The notes under the pieces: generated by a model
Database searches by the model: none
Told to the model about the DNA's origin: nothing
Seen by the model: the letters and a program-made list of their open reading frames with translations, nothing else
Made by a program: the position numbers and the translations under genes
In this document: positions 1 through 10,844 of the stretch, in pieces
Layout: every line of letters starts with the position of its first letter
How positions within the stretch are numbered: the first letter of the stretch is position 1
DNA from: Babylonia areolata
Taxonomy: Eukaryota; Mollusca; Gastropoda; Neogastropoda; Buccinidae
Length of the DNA stretch: 64,000 bases
Reading direction: 5' to 3'
Assembly (NCBI RefSeq): GCF_041734735.1
Contig: NC_134878.1
Span: 35,495,742 to 35,559,741 of the forward strand

Positions 1-493
1 GGTTACTTACAGAGGAATCAGTTTACGTTTTAAATGTTTACAGATTACATGTACAATCACACAATTTGAAAACGGTTAGAAAATGAAAGACAAGAGAGGC
101 AAGCAAGGCCTTCAAGACTCACTTGTGACATGCACTTACTACAACAATTGAATCAAAACATACAAAAAATCAATTGCAAAACAAAAGTCATGTGCACCTC
201 CCAACATAGAAATGTAGACCACACAAAGTTGTGTTGGATTTCACATTGTTTATTTTATTTTATTTTATTTTTTTCACTTTTTTTTTCAGAATTAGAGTCT
301 TAAAGGAAAAAAAAAATTTCTAACTCACTTGCTTTTGTTTAAATGAAAGAGGAAATGCACCTAAGTGTGACCAACATACAGACACACACAGACACACACA
401 AGATAGGTAATAATACATGTATAAATATATAAGATGTAACTGAACTTTTTGTTAAACTATTACGTAATGCATTATAAGCTTAATCATAGAGAA
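1..493. other. Left-edge AT-rich DNA, no gene seen
   Basis: AT-rich sequence with TTTTA runs near 250-275 and an ACACACAGAC microrepeat near 380-400. I see no reading frame with coding character and no recognisable repeat family. Confidence 0.5.
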
Positions 494-511
494 CCTCCCG
501 AAACCTGGAGG

Positions 512-537
512 GGGTCAGGCTGGTGTTCTCCTGACCC
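512..537 (+). other. LINE 5' UTR hairpin A
   Basis: A perfect 8-bp stem, GGGTCAGG with CCTGACCC, around a 10-base loop. A second version of the module lies at 1197-1222, where the stem pair has changed in a compensatory way. The same hairpin recurs in copy 2 at 12262-12287. Confidence 0.7.
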
Positions 538-1196
538 ACTCCCGGGAGGGTCACTACCTTGTCGTGGTCGGGAGGCTTAGTGGCCAGTGATCGAGCGAGC
601 TATGTCGGCGGGGGCATCAGTGCTTCTTGGGGTTTGGTGCTCTGGTCCCAGGTCTTAATTGACAGCCTACATAGCCATCGTAGCTGTTAGGGCTGAATAA
701 GTGGTGGTTTTGTACTGATGCCCCTGATAGGGCTTCCCATGCCGAACAGGTCGTGAGTGAGGCCCAAACTAAACGTGACCCACTGTCCCTTTCGCTATTC
801 TTTGTTCTTCTTTTTACCGCCTCTTTTCTGTCCTCAGCTCCCCATCAAGCCTTCTTTTCCACATTCTTTTTTTCTCTGCGGCCTTCTTTAGGCCCGCCGT
901 GTTTGCCGTGCGGCGCGACCTGTGATGGAGGGGAATGAGATCCTGGGGATTGAGAGAGCACGCTGCTCTCAACACATCCCTTTGGCTCGGACCTCTCCTA
1001 AGACAGGCGGCACACATTGGCCCGTGTGTGTCAATCGGCTACCCCTTCGTGGGGCTGGGTCAAGACTGGCAGTTTAGTGGCTGACGAAGGTAACCCCCGT
1101 AGTGCTCGGCTCTCTGTCCCCGGGAGCTGGGCATGATCGGGGGGGAGCACGTTGGAGCTGGGCTGCTGGTTGTATATCCCTCCCGAAACCTGGAAG

Positions 1197-1222
1197 GGGT
1201 CAAGCTGGTGTTCCCTTGACCC
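1197..1222 (+). other. LINE 5' UTR hairpin A-prime
   Basis: Stem GGGTCAAG with CTTGACCC around a nearly identical 10-base loop. Relative to hairpin A, one G-C pair has become A-T by changes on both arms. It lies just upstream of ORF1, and its twin in copy 2 is at 12947-12972. Confidence 0.7.
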
Positions 1223-1249
1223 TGGCCCCTAAGTTGGACCCCATGGTGG

Positions 1250-2593
1250 GTGGGTAAGGGAGGGATGAATTCACATTTTTCTTTCAACATGAATCCTAAA
1301 CAAATACACCCCCCCAAACTCGGAAAAAGACGACGACAGGGAACGGACGACTCAGACTCTGAGTCGGAGGTCGTTGAGACCTCTGGTTTTTGGCCATCGT
1401 GGCTAGTGATGGAGGGCGCTGATGACGACAAGCCCTTGTCGGCTCTCAGCCCCTTCGCTGTCCAGAAGGGCTTTCAGTGTCTGGCAGGATCGCTCAGATC
1501 CATCAAGAGGCTGAGGAGCGGAGCGTTTTTAGTACAGACAGAATCCAAAAGACAGACACAGCTCCTTCTCAAGGCGACCACTTTCGTGGATAGGGCAGTG
1601 AAGATTTCCCCTCACAAAGGTCTCAACTGCTCAAAGGGAGTCATCAGATGCCCGGAGTTGAAAGGTGTGTCTGAGGCCGAGATCAAGAGCGAACTGTCCT
1701 CTCAGGGAGTGACCGATGTGTACAGGGTGACGGTGAGGAAGGGGTCGGACAGAGTCCCGACCAACACTTTCTTCCTCACCTTCTGCTGCCCGGATGTCCC
1801 CAAGGACATTCGGGTCGGATACCTGCTAGTTAATGTCAGCCTGTACGTACCGTCCCCTCTGAGATGCTTTAAGTGTCAGAAATTCGGACACGTGAGAGAC
1901 CGATGTAAGGAGGAAGAGGCGTGTGGCACCTGTTCGAAGGCGGCGCACCAGGGCGATTGCGTCAGTGCAGCCCTGTGTGCGAACTGCGGAGGTGGCCACC
2001 CGTCCTCATTGAAGGACTGCCCCGCCTGGAAGAAAGAAAAACAAATCCAGAAAGTCAAGACAGAACAGAAAATTTCCTTCTTTGAGGCAAGGAAACAGGT
2101 GGAGGCCGCGTCGCCTAAGGCGTCGTATGCCTCTGTCGTCAGATCCAGGACGGTGGACGTCGCGGTCCAGACGACGTCCACAGGAACGCAGACGGACGAC
2201 TTAACCGCCTCGTCGGAACCGTTGGCCTTGGGTGGAGGCGCTGTGTCCACCCCTTCCCATCCTGCGCGGCAGTCCTCAGGGGCTGCTGGGCGGGAGAGAA
2301 AAGCCTCGGGCGGAGGCACGTTGTCCGCCTCCCGCCCCACCCCACCCCCCGGCCCCCCTCGCCCCGCCTCTCGTCTGCCTGGCCCTCGGGCTGGCGGAAG
2401 TGGCCGGAAGCCCCCCTTACCTCCAAAACTCGAGGAGGGGAGGGTTGCGGCCACGGCGGGATCGGGAGGGGCCGAGGTGGTGGTTATTCTGACCCGGTCG
2501 GAATCCGAAAAATTCATGTCCAAAAACAAATACTCCATCCTGGCGGACCTTGAGCCACCGCAAGTGGAGGAGCAGGGGGTAGCGATGGAATAG
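1250..2593 (+). CDS. LINE ORF1, zinc-knuckle nucleic-acid-binding protein
   Basis: A 447-residue open frame; starts at 1265 or 1289 would also fit. Three CCHC-type knuckles lie around residues 206-257: CFKCQKFGHVRDRC, then CGTCSKAAHQGDC, then CANCGGGHPSSLKDC. This is the pattern of ORF1 proteins of I/Jockey-type LINEs, which bind the element RNA to form the retrotransposition particle. An acidic, serine-rich stretch lies near residues 33-40. The C-terminal third is low complexity, rich in Pro, Gly and Ser. ORF2 follows after about 43 bases. This is an element gene, not a host gene. Confidence 0.85.
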   Translation: MGKGGMNSHFSFNMNPKQIHPPKLGKRRRQGTDDSDSESEVVETSGFWPSWLVMEGADDDKPLSALSPFAVQKGFQCLAGSLRSIKRLRSGAFLVQTESKRQTQLLLKATTFVDRAVKISPHKGLNCSKGVIRCPELKGVSEAEIKSELSSQGVTDVYRVTVRKGSDRVPTNTFFLTFCCPDVPKDIRVGYLLVNVSLYVPSPLRCFKCQKFGHVRDRCKEEEACGTCSKAAHQGDCVSAALCANCGGGHPSSLKDCPAWKKEKQIQKVKTEQKISFFEARKQVEAASPKASYASVVRSRTVDVAVQTTSTGTQTDDLTASSEPLALGGGAVSTPSHPARQSSGAAGRERKASGGGTLSASRPTPPPGPPRPASRLPGPRAGGSGRKPPLPPKLEEGRVAATAGSGGAEVVVILTRSESEKFMSKNKYSILADLEPPQVEEQGVAME

Positions 2594-2636
2594 GCTGCTT
2601 TATTATTATTTTTTTTTTTTTTAAAAAACCTTTTTA

Positions 2637-5600
2637 ATGGCAGTGATCCACTGGAATATCCGGGGATTCTATGCCAACTTCCAGGAACTCCAGCTGCTTT
2701 GTCGTGCTTTGAAACCTTCAGTGCTGGCACTGCAGGAGACTCTGCAAAGAGATGGCAAGGTTTTATCTCTCTCTGGTTTTAACTCCGTTTTTAAACCCGC
2801 TCAACCGAAGCAAGAGGGGTTGACGGGAGGTGTCGCTCTTTTTATTCGAAAGTCCCTTTTATACAGTACAGTTCTTTTAAGCACCCCTTTACAGGCGGTG
2901 GCAGTCAGAGTCACGCTCGAGAAAACCATCACTGTCTGCTCTCTCTACCTTCCCCCTTCCGTCCTGTGTTCTGAGGCAGGACCTCATGAACCTGGTCGAC
3001 CAGCTCCCACGTCCGTTTTTACTGTTGGGCGACTTCAACGGACACTCCCCGCTCTGGGGAAGTGAGATGACATCAGCCCGAGGTCTTCTCTTAGAAAACC
3101 TTCTCTCTGACATGGACTTGTGCTGTCTTAACGACAAGTCTCCCACTTACCTGCATCTGTCCTCTGGAAAGCTCTCGTGTTTAGATCTGTCGGTCTGCGA
3201 TCCATCGTTGGTCCTGGACTACGAGTGGAAAGTGCACGACGATCTGCACGGGAGTGACCACTTTCCTGTCGTCCTCCGCCCCACAGATGGAGAAGGTGAC
3301 TCTCTGCCTGACCGCCTGTACTACGACAAAGCAGACTGGAGTTTTTTTACCACCAAGATAAGAGCGGAGCTGCAGGAAGAAACAATATTGAAAAGCAAGG
3401 ACCCTGCTGACGCTCTGACTCGGATCGTTTTAGATTGCGCCAAAGCAGCAGTCCCATCGTCTACCTCCAAGCCTCAGGTCCCTAGAACGCCCTGGTTCAA
3501 CGCGGAATGTCGGGAGGCCCGCAAGTCTCGGAAGAGAGCGCAGCGACGCGTCTTTCGGAGACCGGAGTCCGATAGCGTTCGAACCCATCAACAGCTGAGG
3601 GCGAAAGCCAGGTATGTTTTTAAAAAGAGCCAGAGGAAGTCTTGGAGAGATTTCTGCTCTTCCTTAACCTCCAACACACCCAAGAAGAAAGTGTGGAGGG
3701 TTTTAAAAAGAATTAAGGGCAAAAACGCATGCCCGACCTTCCACCATCTTAAACTTTCAGACGCTCTGGTCACAGAGAAGAAAGCAGTTGCCAATTTGCT
3801 TGCCTCCACAATAGAACAGAACTCGAGATCTGCTAACAAATCTGCTCGCTTTCTTAAAACCAAAAACCTGTCGGAAAAAACACCATGTAACTTCTTTTCC
3901 GACAACACAGAGAATTACAACCTTCCTTTCACAATGAACGAACTTAAATCTGCCCTTCAGACCTGTACGGATTCCTGTCCAGGAATGGACGAAGTCCATT
4001 ATAAACTCCTAAAGCACCTTCCCCAAACCTGTCTGGACACCCTGCTTAAAGTTTATAACCACATCTGGGTCACAGGCTTCTTTCCACCCTCCTGGCGGAA
4101 AGCCCTCATAATCCCGCTGCCGAAACCGGGAAAAGACCCCTCGAACCCCTCCAACTACCGCCCAATTGCACTGACCAGCTGCGTCTGCAAACTGATGGAA
4201 GATGGTCAACGGTAGACTGATGTGGAAACTAGAGACCGACGGCCTTCTGGCGAAGGAACAGTGCGGTTTCCGCAAGCATCGCTCTACCGTTGACCATCTG
4301 GTTCGTCTGGAAACCACGATAAGAAATGCTTTTGTCAACAAACAACATGTGGTGGCCATATTTTTTGACCTGGAGAAAGCTTACGATACCACGTGGAAAT
4401 TTGGTATTCTTTCCGACTTGCACAAGCTCGGCTTCCGAGGACACCTGCCTCAGTTTATCCACAATTTTTTACAAGACAGACAATTCCAGGTGAGAGTCGG
4501 CACCACCCTGTCCGACATTCACGAGCAGGAGCTGGGTGTCCCGCAGGGGAGCATCCTGTCGCCGGCTCTGTTCAGCATCAAAATTAATGACATCGTTCAA
4601 TCCGTTCAGAAAGGATCGGACAGCTCGCTGTTCGTGGATGATTTTGCCTTATATGCAACCGGCAGCACGTACGCCAGCATCCAGCGACGGCTTCAGCTCT
4701 GCGTCAACAAAATCCAGTGTTGGGCAGAGGAGAATGGCTTCACATTTTCGTCCTCCAAAACTGAATGCATCCACTTTCATAATTTTCGCCAATTCTATCA
4801 GGACCCTGAAATCCGTCTGGGAACATCCACCATCCCGGCGGTCAAGGAAGCCAGATTTCTAGGGGTCGTCTTCGATCAGAAGCTGAATTTTCTCAGCCAC
4901 ATTAAACAGCTGAAAATATCTTGCCTAAAAGCCCTGAACATCATCCGAGTTGTGGCACACACGAACTGGGGTGCTGATAAGAGGACTCTCTTGCACCTCT
5001 ACAGAGCCCTGGTCCGGTCCAAACTGGATTATGGAAGTGTTGTATACGGCTCGGCCAGACCGTCCTACCTGAAACTGTTGGACCCTGTACACCACCAAGG
5101 GCTCCGTCTCAGCTTAGGTGCTTTCCGCACCACCCCTGTGCACAGCCTGTACGCAGAGGCGGGGGAACCGCCTCTTTCCAACCGCAGACTGAAGCTGACC
5201 CTGAACTATTATTTGAAATTGTTTTCGGAACCTACAAACCCTGCTTACGACGCTGTATTCAACAACCCTTTCGATAAGAAATTTACAGACAACCCAAACT
5301 GCATACCTCCTCTCGGACTCCGCATTCAGCCGCACTTGGAAAATGCCGATCTGGATGTCGGTGGCATCTCAGATTTCTCTAAGTTCCCTGACAGCCCCCC
5401 GTGGACCTTTACAACACCTGAGGTCCGATTCGATCTGGCCTCGTACCGTAAGGACACCACCAGTTCTCTGGCCTACAGAACCTACTTTTCGGAACTGTGC
5501 CACAAATTCCCCACTTTTCAAGGCATCTTCACTGACGGTTCCAAGTCAGAGGACGGAGTCGCCGCATCTGCGTTCTGTCCCGCCTTTCCTGACCGGCCCT

Positions 5601-6329
5601 CAACGGAACACATCCTGTCTGACAGCTCGGTATACACCGCGGAACTGACCGCACTGGTCCTGGGGTTAAAAATGGTTCTCTCTTCCAAACAGAAGAGATT
5701 CATGATCTTTTCCGACTCCTTATCAGCCCTGGAGGCGATCGCCTGCAGGAATATCACTCATCCCAAACTGCTGGAATTTTATGAAACTTTTACTCTCGCA
5801 ACGAAGAAAGGATACGAGGTTGTGTTGGCCTGGGTTCCCGGACATGTTGGCATTCGTGGTAACGAAAGGGCGGACCTGCTGGCCAGGAACGCTGTAAAGA
5901 AAGAATTGTCCAGATCCTTGGTACCCTATACAGACATGAAGCGGAAGGTCAATACTTACGTTAAGGATCTTTGGCAAGAGAAGTGGAACACCCAGACGGA
6001 CAACAAGCTCTTCCAGATCCGTCCGGACCTGGGGGAGACCCTCCCTTCGGGGGTGAAGAACAGAAAGGAGGAATCTGTGCTGTGCAGACTGCGTACGGGG
6101 CACACTTTTTTTTACTCATTCTTACTTGTTGAAGGGGGAGGAGGCCCCTCGATGCGTTCCCTGTGACGAGCCTCTCACCGTGAAACACGTGCTCCTTGAC
6201 TGTTGGGATCTGCATGACGTTAGACGCAGACATTACACGGCGGTTTCTTTGAAGACTTTGTTTCGTGATGTCCCTCCGTGGGCGCTGATGGACTTCTTAA
6301 AAGAAGTGAACCTTTTTAACCAGATTTGA
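2637..6329 (+). pseudogene. LINE ORF2 (APE endonuclease, reverse transcriptase, RNase H), frame-broken
   Basis: Domains in order: an APE-type endonuclease (HWNIRG near the start, LALQET, LLLGDFNGHSPLWGS, GSDHFPV); a reverse transcriptase (NYRPIALTS, FFDLEKAYD, GVPQGSILSP, and catalytic FVDD in place of the usual YADD near 4635); RNase H (FTDGSK, TAEL, FSDSLSA, PGHVG, ERAD, so the D-E-D-H-D set is present); and a C-terminal Cys/His cluster (CVPCDEPLTVKHVLLDC) near 6150-6210. The product would nick target DNA and copy element RNA by target-primed reverse transcription. The frame changes near 2970 (about one extra base), 4200 (about one missing) and 6120. The last two are in or near short runs, so assembly error is possible. 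Confidence 0.85.
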
Positions 6330-6510
6330 AGGTTTTAAACTATGGAAGTTTTTTTTTTTAACTTTGGAGTGGAAAGTTTGAAGTGGTGACTCGTTTTAAT
6401 TGGGTGTTTTTTTTTTTTAGCCTTGTAGTAGTAATTGACGCGGCGATAGCCTTGAGATGGCCTTAGTGGTCGGCGAGGCTCTAAGCACCATAATTTCATT
6501 TCATTTCAAC

Positions 6511-6907
6511 TCAAATTTGCTTTAAAAATAAATATAGATATCAACAGTGTGCATGGCTATTTGTTTCAAATGATTGTTCAAACTCAGATTTGCTTTTGTT
6601 TAAGTGAAAAAGGATTCAACTTCATATAAGAAATAAAGTTCAGTTACATTCCATACACAAGATGCATGGTTGAAACTGAGTTTGAAGAAATTCAGTATCA
6701 AAGTTCAAATTCACAAGACATGTCATAGTATTCAGAGCTATATTAAATTGTATGATATGAATAATATTGATTCAACCCACACATGTGCTGATCTTGATTA
6801 TAAAGATGATATCAAGTTGACAGGATCTGTTGTTCTGGATGGCTGTGTTTCAAAGGAGTGTGATATGTGTTGTCTAGCCTGGTGTCGTTTTCGTTTTCGT
6901 AGTGCAG
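6511..6907 (+). other. AT-rich spacer, no gene seen
   Basis: Unique-looking AT-rich DNA between the LINE tail and the first candidate host exon. The short open frames here lack codon structure. A TTTTCGTTTTCGT pyrimidine-rich stretch leads into the candidate acceptor at 6907. Confidence 0.4.
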
Positions 6908-6995
6908 GCCCGGGGTAGTCTGCAGAAACTGAGCCAGTGGGGAGTTGTCAGACTGGTCAGTTCTGAGGGTGGATGGCTGACTGACTTCATCAGTG
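6908..6995 (+). CDS. Candidate exon of an unidentified host gene
   Basis: Bounded by a TAGTGCAG acceptor and open in only one frame, reading ARGSLQKLSQWGVVRLV then SSEGGWLTDFISG. If the donor is the weak AGTG|GTTGCT, it ends in phase 1 and joins the exon at 9178 without breaking the frame. A better-looking donor (CTG|GTCAGT, near 6957) would not match that phase. I do not recognise the protein. Confidence 0.35.
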
Positions 6996-7919
6996 GTTGC
7001 TGTCTCTGCCGTTGTTGTTGTTCTTCTTCTTTCCCTTCTCTACTGCATGAGTGACATCAGTCTCGGGGTAAATGACGCCCCATTTTACCATCTAATTTTA
7101 TAGTTTTAAAGTTGATATGAAAATTGAGTATTTTGTTAAACTGATAACATGTAGAGCCAAGTACGAGTACTTCTAAACGTCGTATGAAGTGAAAAGGACT
7201 TAATTTTGAGAAAAGTCAAGACTGGAAATTTTTGCATTTCATCTAGGGTATTAACTCTCATGGTTTAATATTTTAAACTGTGAATTCTGATTGATTTTGT
7301 TGATATTTTTAGGCAGTTTGGGGCATAATCCAGTAAGTGATGAGGCGTTCACAAATCTTTCTCTGGATAAATATTTAATGGTCTCCTTCTCCAATTTTCC
7401 ATCACATGTTATTGTGTATTGTAGATTGAATATAGGATTGAACGGGCAGGTCAACAACTTGAAACAAAATGTCGCTCTTCGAGGTTGCGAGCACGTGCTT
7501 TGAATATGTATAAATATGTGTACGCAATGAATTGATTTTTGCCTATGACCTTCAGGGCTCAGCCAATAGATCTATAAAGTCCACTCGTAGTATTGACTTT
7601 AGTATTTTCCGAAAAAGACCACTTGGCCAAATGAACATAGTGAAAGCCCTGTACACTGAGAGTAAAACACACAAGCTTTTTATGTATTGAGTATAATTTC
7701 AAAATGTAATGTTTAAGAAGAGAAAGATCAGTTTAAAGCAAATTAACCCCCGTATCATTAATAACAGATTAATTTCCCTTCTTAACTATCTGCACCAAAG
7801 ACATACAAAATAAATATAACTTCCATGCTTAGCAAAAGAAGTTCCTGTTTGAACAAAAAATGATAAAAAGGACTGCTCTTGTTGTGTCAGAATATCAAAT
7901 CAAAGTGCCAAGTTTAGAG

Positions 7920-7951
<32 letters not shown>

Positions 7952-8134
7952 CAGTAAATTCAGTTTGCATATAATTTGGCTTCTTTTTTTTATTTTTTGT
8001 GCCCATCCCAGAGGTGCAATATTGTTTTAAACAACATGACAGGAAAGAACTGAATTTTTCCTTTTTTTTTATTCCAAATTTGGTGTCAGCTGACAAAGTA
8101 TTTGCAGAGAAAATGGCAATGTTAAAGTTTACCA

Positions 8135-8170
<36 letters not shown>

Positions 8171-8754
8171 ACCGAACACCGGGTTAAAACATAGACTCAC
8201 TTTGTTTACACAAGTGAGTCAAAAATGAATGCATACTGTTTTGGAGGCAGTTGAAGGAGAAAACTGCTTCATGCCTTCAGTTTTATAGCAGCATCAGCAT
8301 TTGAACCGTATTGTATTGCATTGCATTGCATTGTATTACTTTTTGTCACAACAGATTTCTTAGTGTGAAGTTTAAACTGCTTTCTTTGGGGAGTGTGTTA
8401 GTGCAGTACCACATTTAAAAAAAAAAATTTTTGTGCCTTTAAATGTATTTGATTTTCTATAAAAGTACATTTTTTAAACTGAATTTTGCCAGGCACTGCC
8501 CTTTTCTTGCTGTGAGTTATTTTAGATGCTCCAAGTGCCTACTGCAAAAAGGACGTCGGTTTATCATCTCATGCAAAAGACTAGCTTTAACTAAGGCCAC
8601 CACTGGAGCAGTAAAAGTCTCTTCAGTATTTGGGACTTCAACCTGCGAACACTTGTGCTTCCAAAGTTTAGCGCATTACCAATAGGCCACTTCTCCACTA
8701 ACATAATCAACAGTGAGTGAGTGAACGAATCTCTGACACTGATTCTTCTTTAAG
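6996..8754 (+). other. Presumed intron, with poly-A tract and CA microsatellite
   Basis: AT-rich sequence with a run of about 27 A's at 7920-7946, a CA repeat at 8136-8166 and TTGCA microrepeats near 8310-8335. No exon-like or protein-coding segment was seen. Confidence 0.45.
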
Positions 8755-9172
8755 GAAGGTGGCAGAATGTTTCAGATGCTTATCTGCCAATACAGTGTCT
8801 GTGACTAGTGTGAGGGTCTTGGTTTGAATCCCAGTCTTGCTTATTCACCCAAGTTTGACTGGAAAACCAAACTTGAGCATGTAGTCATTCAAATGAGACG
8901 ATAAACCAAGGTCCCATTTGTAGCGCACACTTGGTGCTCTGAAAAAGAACCTGTGGCAACATAAGTGTTGTCCTCTGACAAAATCATGTTTAAGAAATAG
9001 GCTCTGATAGGTACGCAAATACATATGCATACACTTGAGGCCTGCTGACTAAGTGCATTGGGTTATGCTGCTGGTCAGGCATCTGCCTAGCAGATGTGAT
9101 GGATGTAGCAGATATATGGATATATCTGAATGCAGTGATGCCATCTTGGGAAACTGAAACTGAAACTTTCAT
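8755..9172 (+). mobile_element. tRNA-derived SINE, full-length, with hairpin 3' module
   Basis: A tRNA-like head with a B-box (GGTTTGAATCC near 8820) is followed by a body (GAGACGATAAAC; AAAAAGAACC), then a hairpin module at 9045-9140 and a GAAACT-repeat tail ending near 9170. Other copies or pieces in the window are at 33359-34318 (reverse), 26185-26315 and 56656-57031 (reverse). This is the most complete plus-strand copy, and it ends only a few bases upstream of the exon at 9178. Confidence 0.75.
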
Positions 9173-9177
9173 GACAG

Positions 9178-9696
9178 GGTTGCTGTATGTGCGGCTGGAG
9201 GAGGGAGACGACGGCTCCCACCACCTGTGGGGGTACTACCCAGACACAGGCCATGATGGGCAGTGTGCTGGGGTGGACAACAGTGAGGCGCTGAGAGCCC
9301 CGGTCCACCCTGATGACATCCGGGACCAGGACCGGAGGATGGAACATGTTAAACGCCCCAGGGCACCACCACTACCGCTGCTGAAGGGAGATGCTGCAGG
9401 GAGCAGCAGCAGCAAGAACCAGCAAGACTTCACTGCCAGCGCAAAGTCTGTGAAGCAGAGGCACTTTGTGGACAGTGGTTCTCTGACTGGTCAGGCCTCA
9501 GAACCAGGGCTCAGTTCCCCAGACAACAGGAGAACTGGCGTCAATGACAGCAGCAATGCTGAGGAGAACGGTGTTGTGTCAACAGAGGACCTCCTACCCC
9601 TCCTACCTGGCAGAGCAGCATGGCAAGACAGGGGTCAAGGTCAGAATGGGGATCAAGGTCAGGGGATTAAGGTTAGGTCAGGGATGAAGGGTGGAG
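9178..9696 (+). CDS. Probable exon of an unidentified host gene
   Basis: A frame open for the whole length with good codon character and a TTTCATGACAG acceptor. It starts in phase 1 (two bases finish a Gly codon). It opens with an ordered-looking stretch (LLYVRLEEGDDGSHHLWGYY, PDTGHDGQC) and continues with a hydrophilic, Ser/Asp/Gly-rich, probably disordered region. The 3' end falls in a repeat of donor-like motifs. Three donors in the right phase are CAAG|GTCAG (end 9639), CAAG|GTCAG (end 9657) and GGAG|GTAAAG (end 9696, chosen as closest to consensus). I cannot name the protein. Confidence 0.55.
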
Positions 9697-9745
9697 GTAA
9701 AGGTCTAGGTCAGAACAAGGTAAAGGTCAAGACAGGGGTCAAGGT
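9630..9745 (+). repeat. AAGGTCA-type microrepeat rich in 5' splice-site motifs
   Basis: Degenerate tandem AAGGTCA/AGGTAAAG units cover the 3' end of the exon above. At least seven copies read as possible donors (AAG|GTCAG, AAG|GTTAG, GAG|GTAAAG, AAG|GTAAAG and similar). Confidence 0.6.
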
Positions 9746-10299
9746 CTGGACAAGTGCCACACCCAAGCCCACCATTATTTATTACTTTCCCTTTAGTATA
9801 TGCAGCTGAATATGTTTTTACTCCACTTTTTGATATTTTTAGTCCATCCTTTGTCTTGTTTCAATGTAGTGGACTTGTCACCTGTGAGCTGAGAGATCGA
9901 GTGATGAGCCTGTAAATGCACGAATAATTTCAAATTGGATAAATGAAGATGTATCATACCTTGAGCACTCAGGCACAACAAAATGTGTTAGATAATGCAA
10001 AAAACAGGTAATGCGTTAGAAGATAAATATCATCTTATTGACAAATGTGTTGGTTAAAATCATTTACCAGAAGCTTTTGTTGAATGATGTGAAGTTGGAA
10101 TAAACCAATTTTGATAATACTGATACAGACACTCAGACAGTCATGTGTGTAAATATCACTCTGTACAACCTCAACAAGAACAGTTCATGTGCAAATGTTT
10201 CAAAGTACACTTAACATTGTAACTCTTACTCACAGTTTTAGTTTTACCCTTTGTTATTGTCTTTAAATCCATATTAGAAATAATAAAGATGGCACTACA
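9746..10299 (+). other. Intronic AT-rich DNA, nothing recognised
   Basis: No exon-like segment or clear repeat. An AATAAA occurs at about 10280, but nothing else supports a transcript end here. Confidence 0.4.
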
Positions 10300-10600
10300 A
10301 CTAATAACAGCACGTTTGTATAGTGCTTTCATACCTCACAGAGTACATTTCAGTAACATGTAAGTCAGACACAAGAACACATACACTCCACTCATATTGG
10401 CATGCACACAGAAAAACACGTAAAAGAAATGAATGTGGATCCATAGAGTACAGACTGGGGGGAAAAGTTCCATAATAACGTAAAGTCTGCTTGAAAAAAT
10501 AGTGTCTTTAGATATGTTTTAAAGGTTGTGATGGACAGAGAGTGATGGACTGTTTAAAAAGACAGTGAATTCCAGGTTTTTACAGCTGAAGAACTAAAAG
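10300..10600 (+). repeat. Dispersed repeat shared with 38600-39065
   Basis: Shares segments in the same order with 38600-39065: a 'tag(t/c)gctttc' start, GGATCCAT, a 'cttgaaaa...gtctttagat' segment and an end resembling AATTCCAGG. Probably a diverged SINE-like retroposon; no tRNA promoter was identified. Confidence 0.45.
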
Positions 10601-10659
10601 CTTTCCCTGTCATGTTTCTTCTGTCTGTTGAAATGAGCATGATTGTGACTGTGATGCAG

Positions 10660-10840
10660 GGGGTCAGGGCAGGAAGCAGGGTGTGCGAGTGGAGGAGGGG
10701 CCCAAGAGGGAAGGTGAGGGCAGGGAGGAGGTGGAGGGGGGGAGGAGGGAGGAGCATCACACCACTGGCACCTCCATGCCCATGTCTAGTGGCCACATGT
10801 CGTCGGCTGTGGATGGCCCATCCTCCCACCCCTCTTCAGG
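10660..10840 (+). CDS. Probable exon of the same unidentified host gene
   Basis: Acceptor GTGACTGTGATGCAG and a strong donor GTAAGT. Open in the frame set by the previous exon (phase 1 in, phase 2 out). The product is basic/acidic and Gly-rich (GQGRKQGVRVEEGPK, REGEGREEVEGGRR), then Ser/His/Met-rich (EHHTTGTSMPMSSGHMSS, AVDGPSSHPSSG). The composition suggests a disordered linker. Phase agreement with 9178-9696 is the main support for linking them. Confidence 0.55.
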
Positions 10841-10844
10841 GTAA

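Larger units (their letters stand above)
494..6510 (+). mobile_element. I/Nimb-like non-LTR retrotransposon, copy 1, nearly full length
   Basis: A LINE of about 6.0 kb. It has a GC-rich 5' UTR of about 750 bases, ORF1 (1250-2593), a T/A-rich spacer, ORF2 (2637-6329) and a short 3' UTR ending in repeated ATTTC near 6500. The left edge is set by the sequence shared with copy 2 (identical from about 502/12252) and by the module CCTCCCGAAACCTGG, which recurs inside the 5' UTR at 1179. No clear target-site duplication was found. A zinc-knuckle ORF1 plus an ORF2 with APE, RT and RNase H is the layout of the I group; Nimb is my best guess from recall. ORF1 is open. ORF2 changes frame about three times, near 2970, 4200 and 6120, so the copy as assembled is not autonomous. 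It is over 99% alike to copy 2 over about 2 kb by eye, so both are young. Confidence 0.88.
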
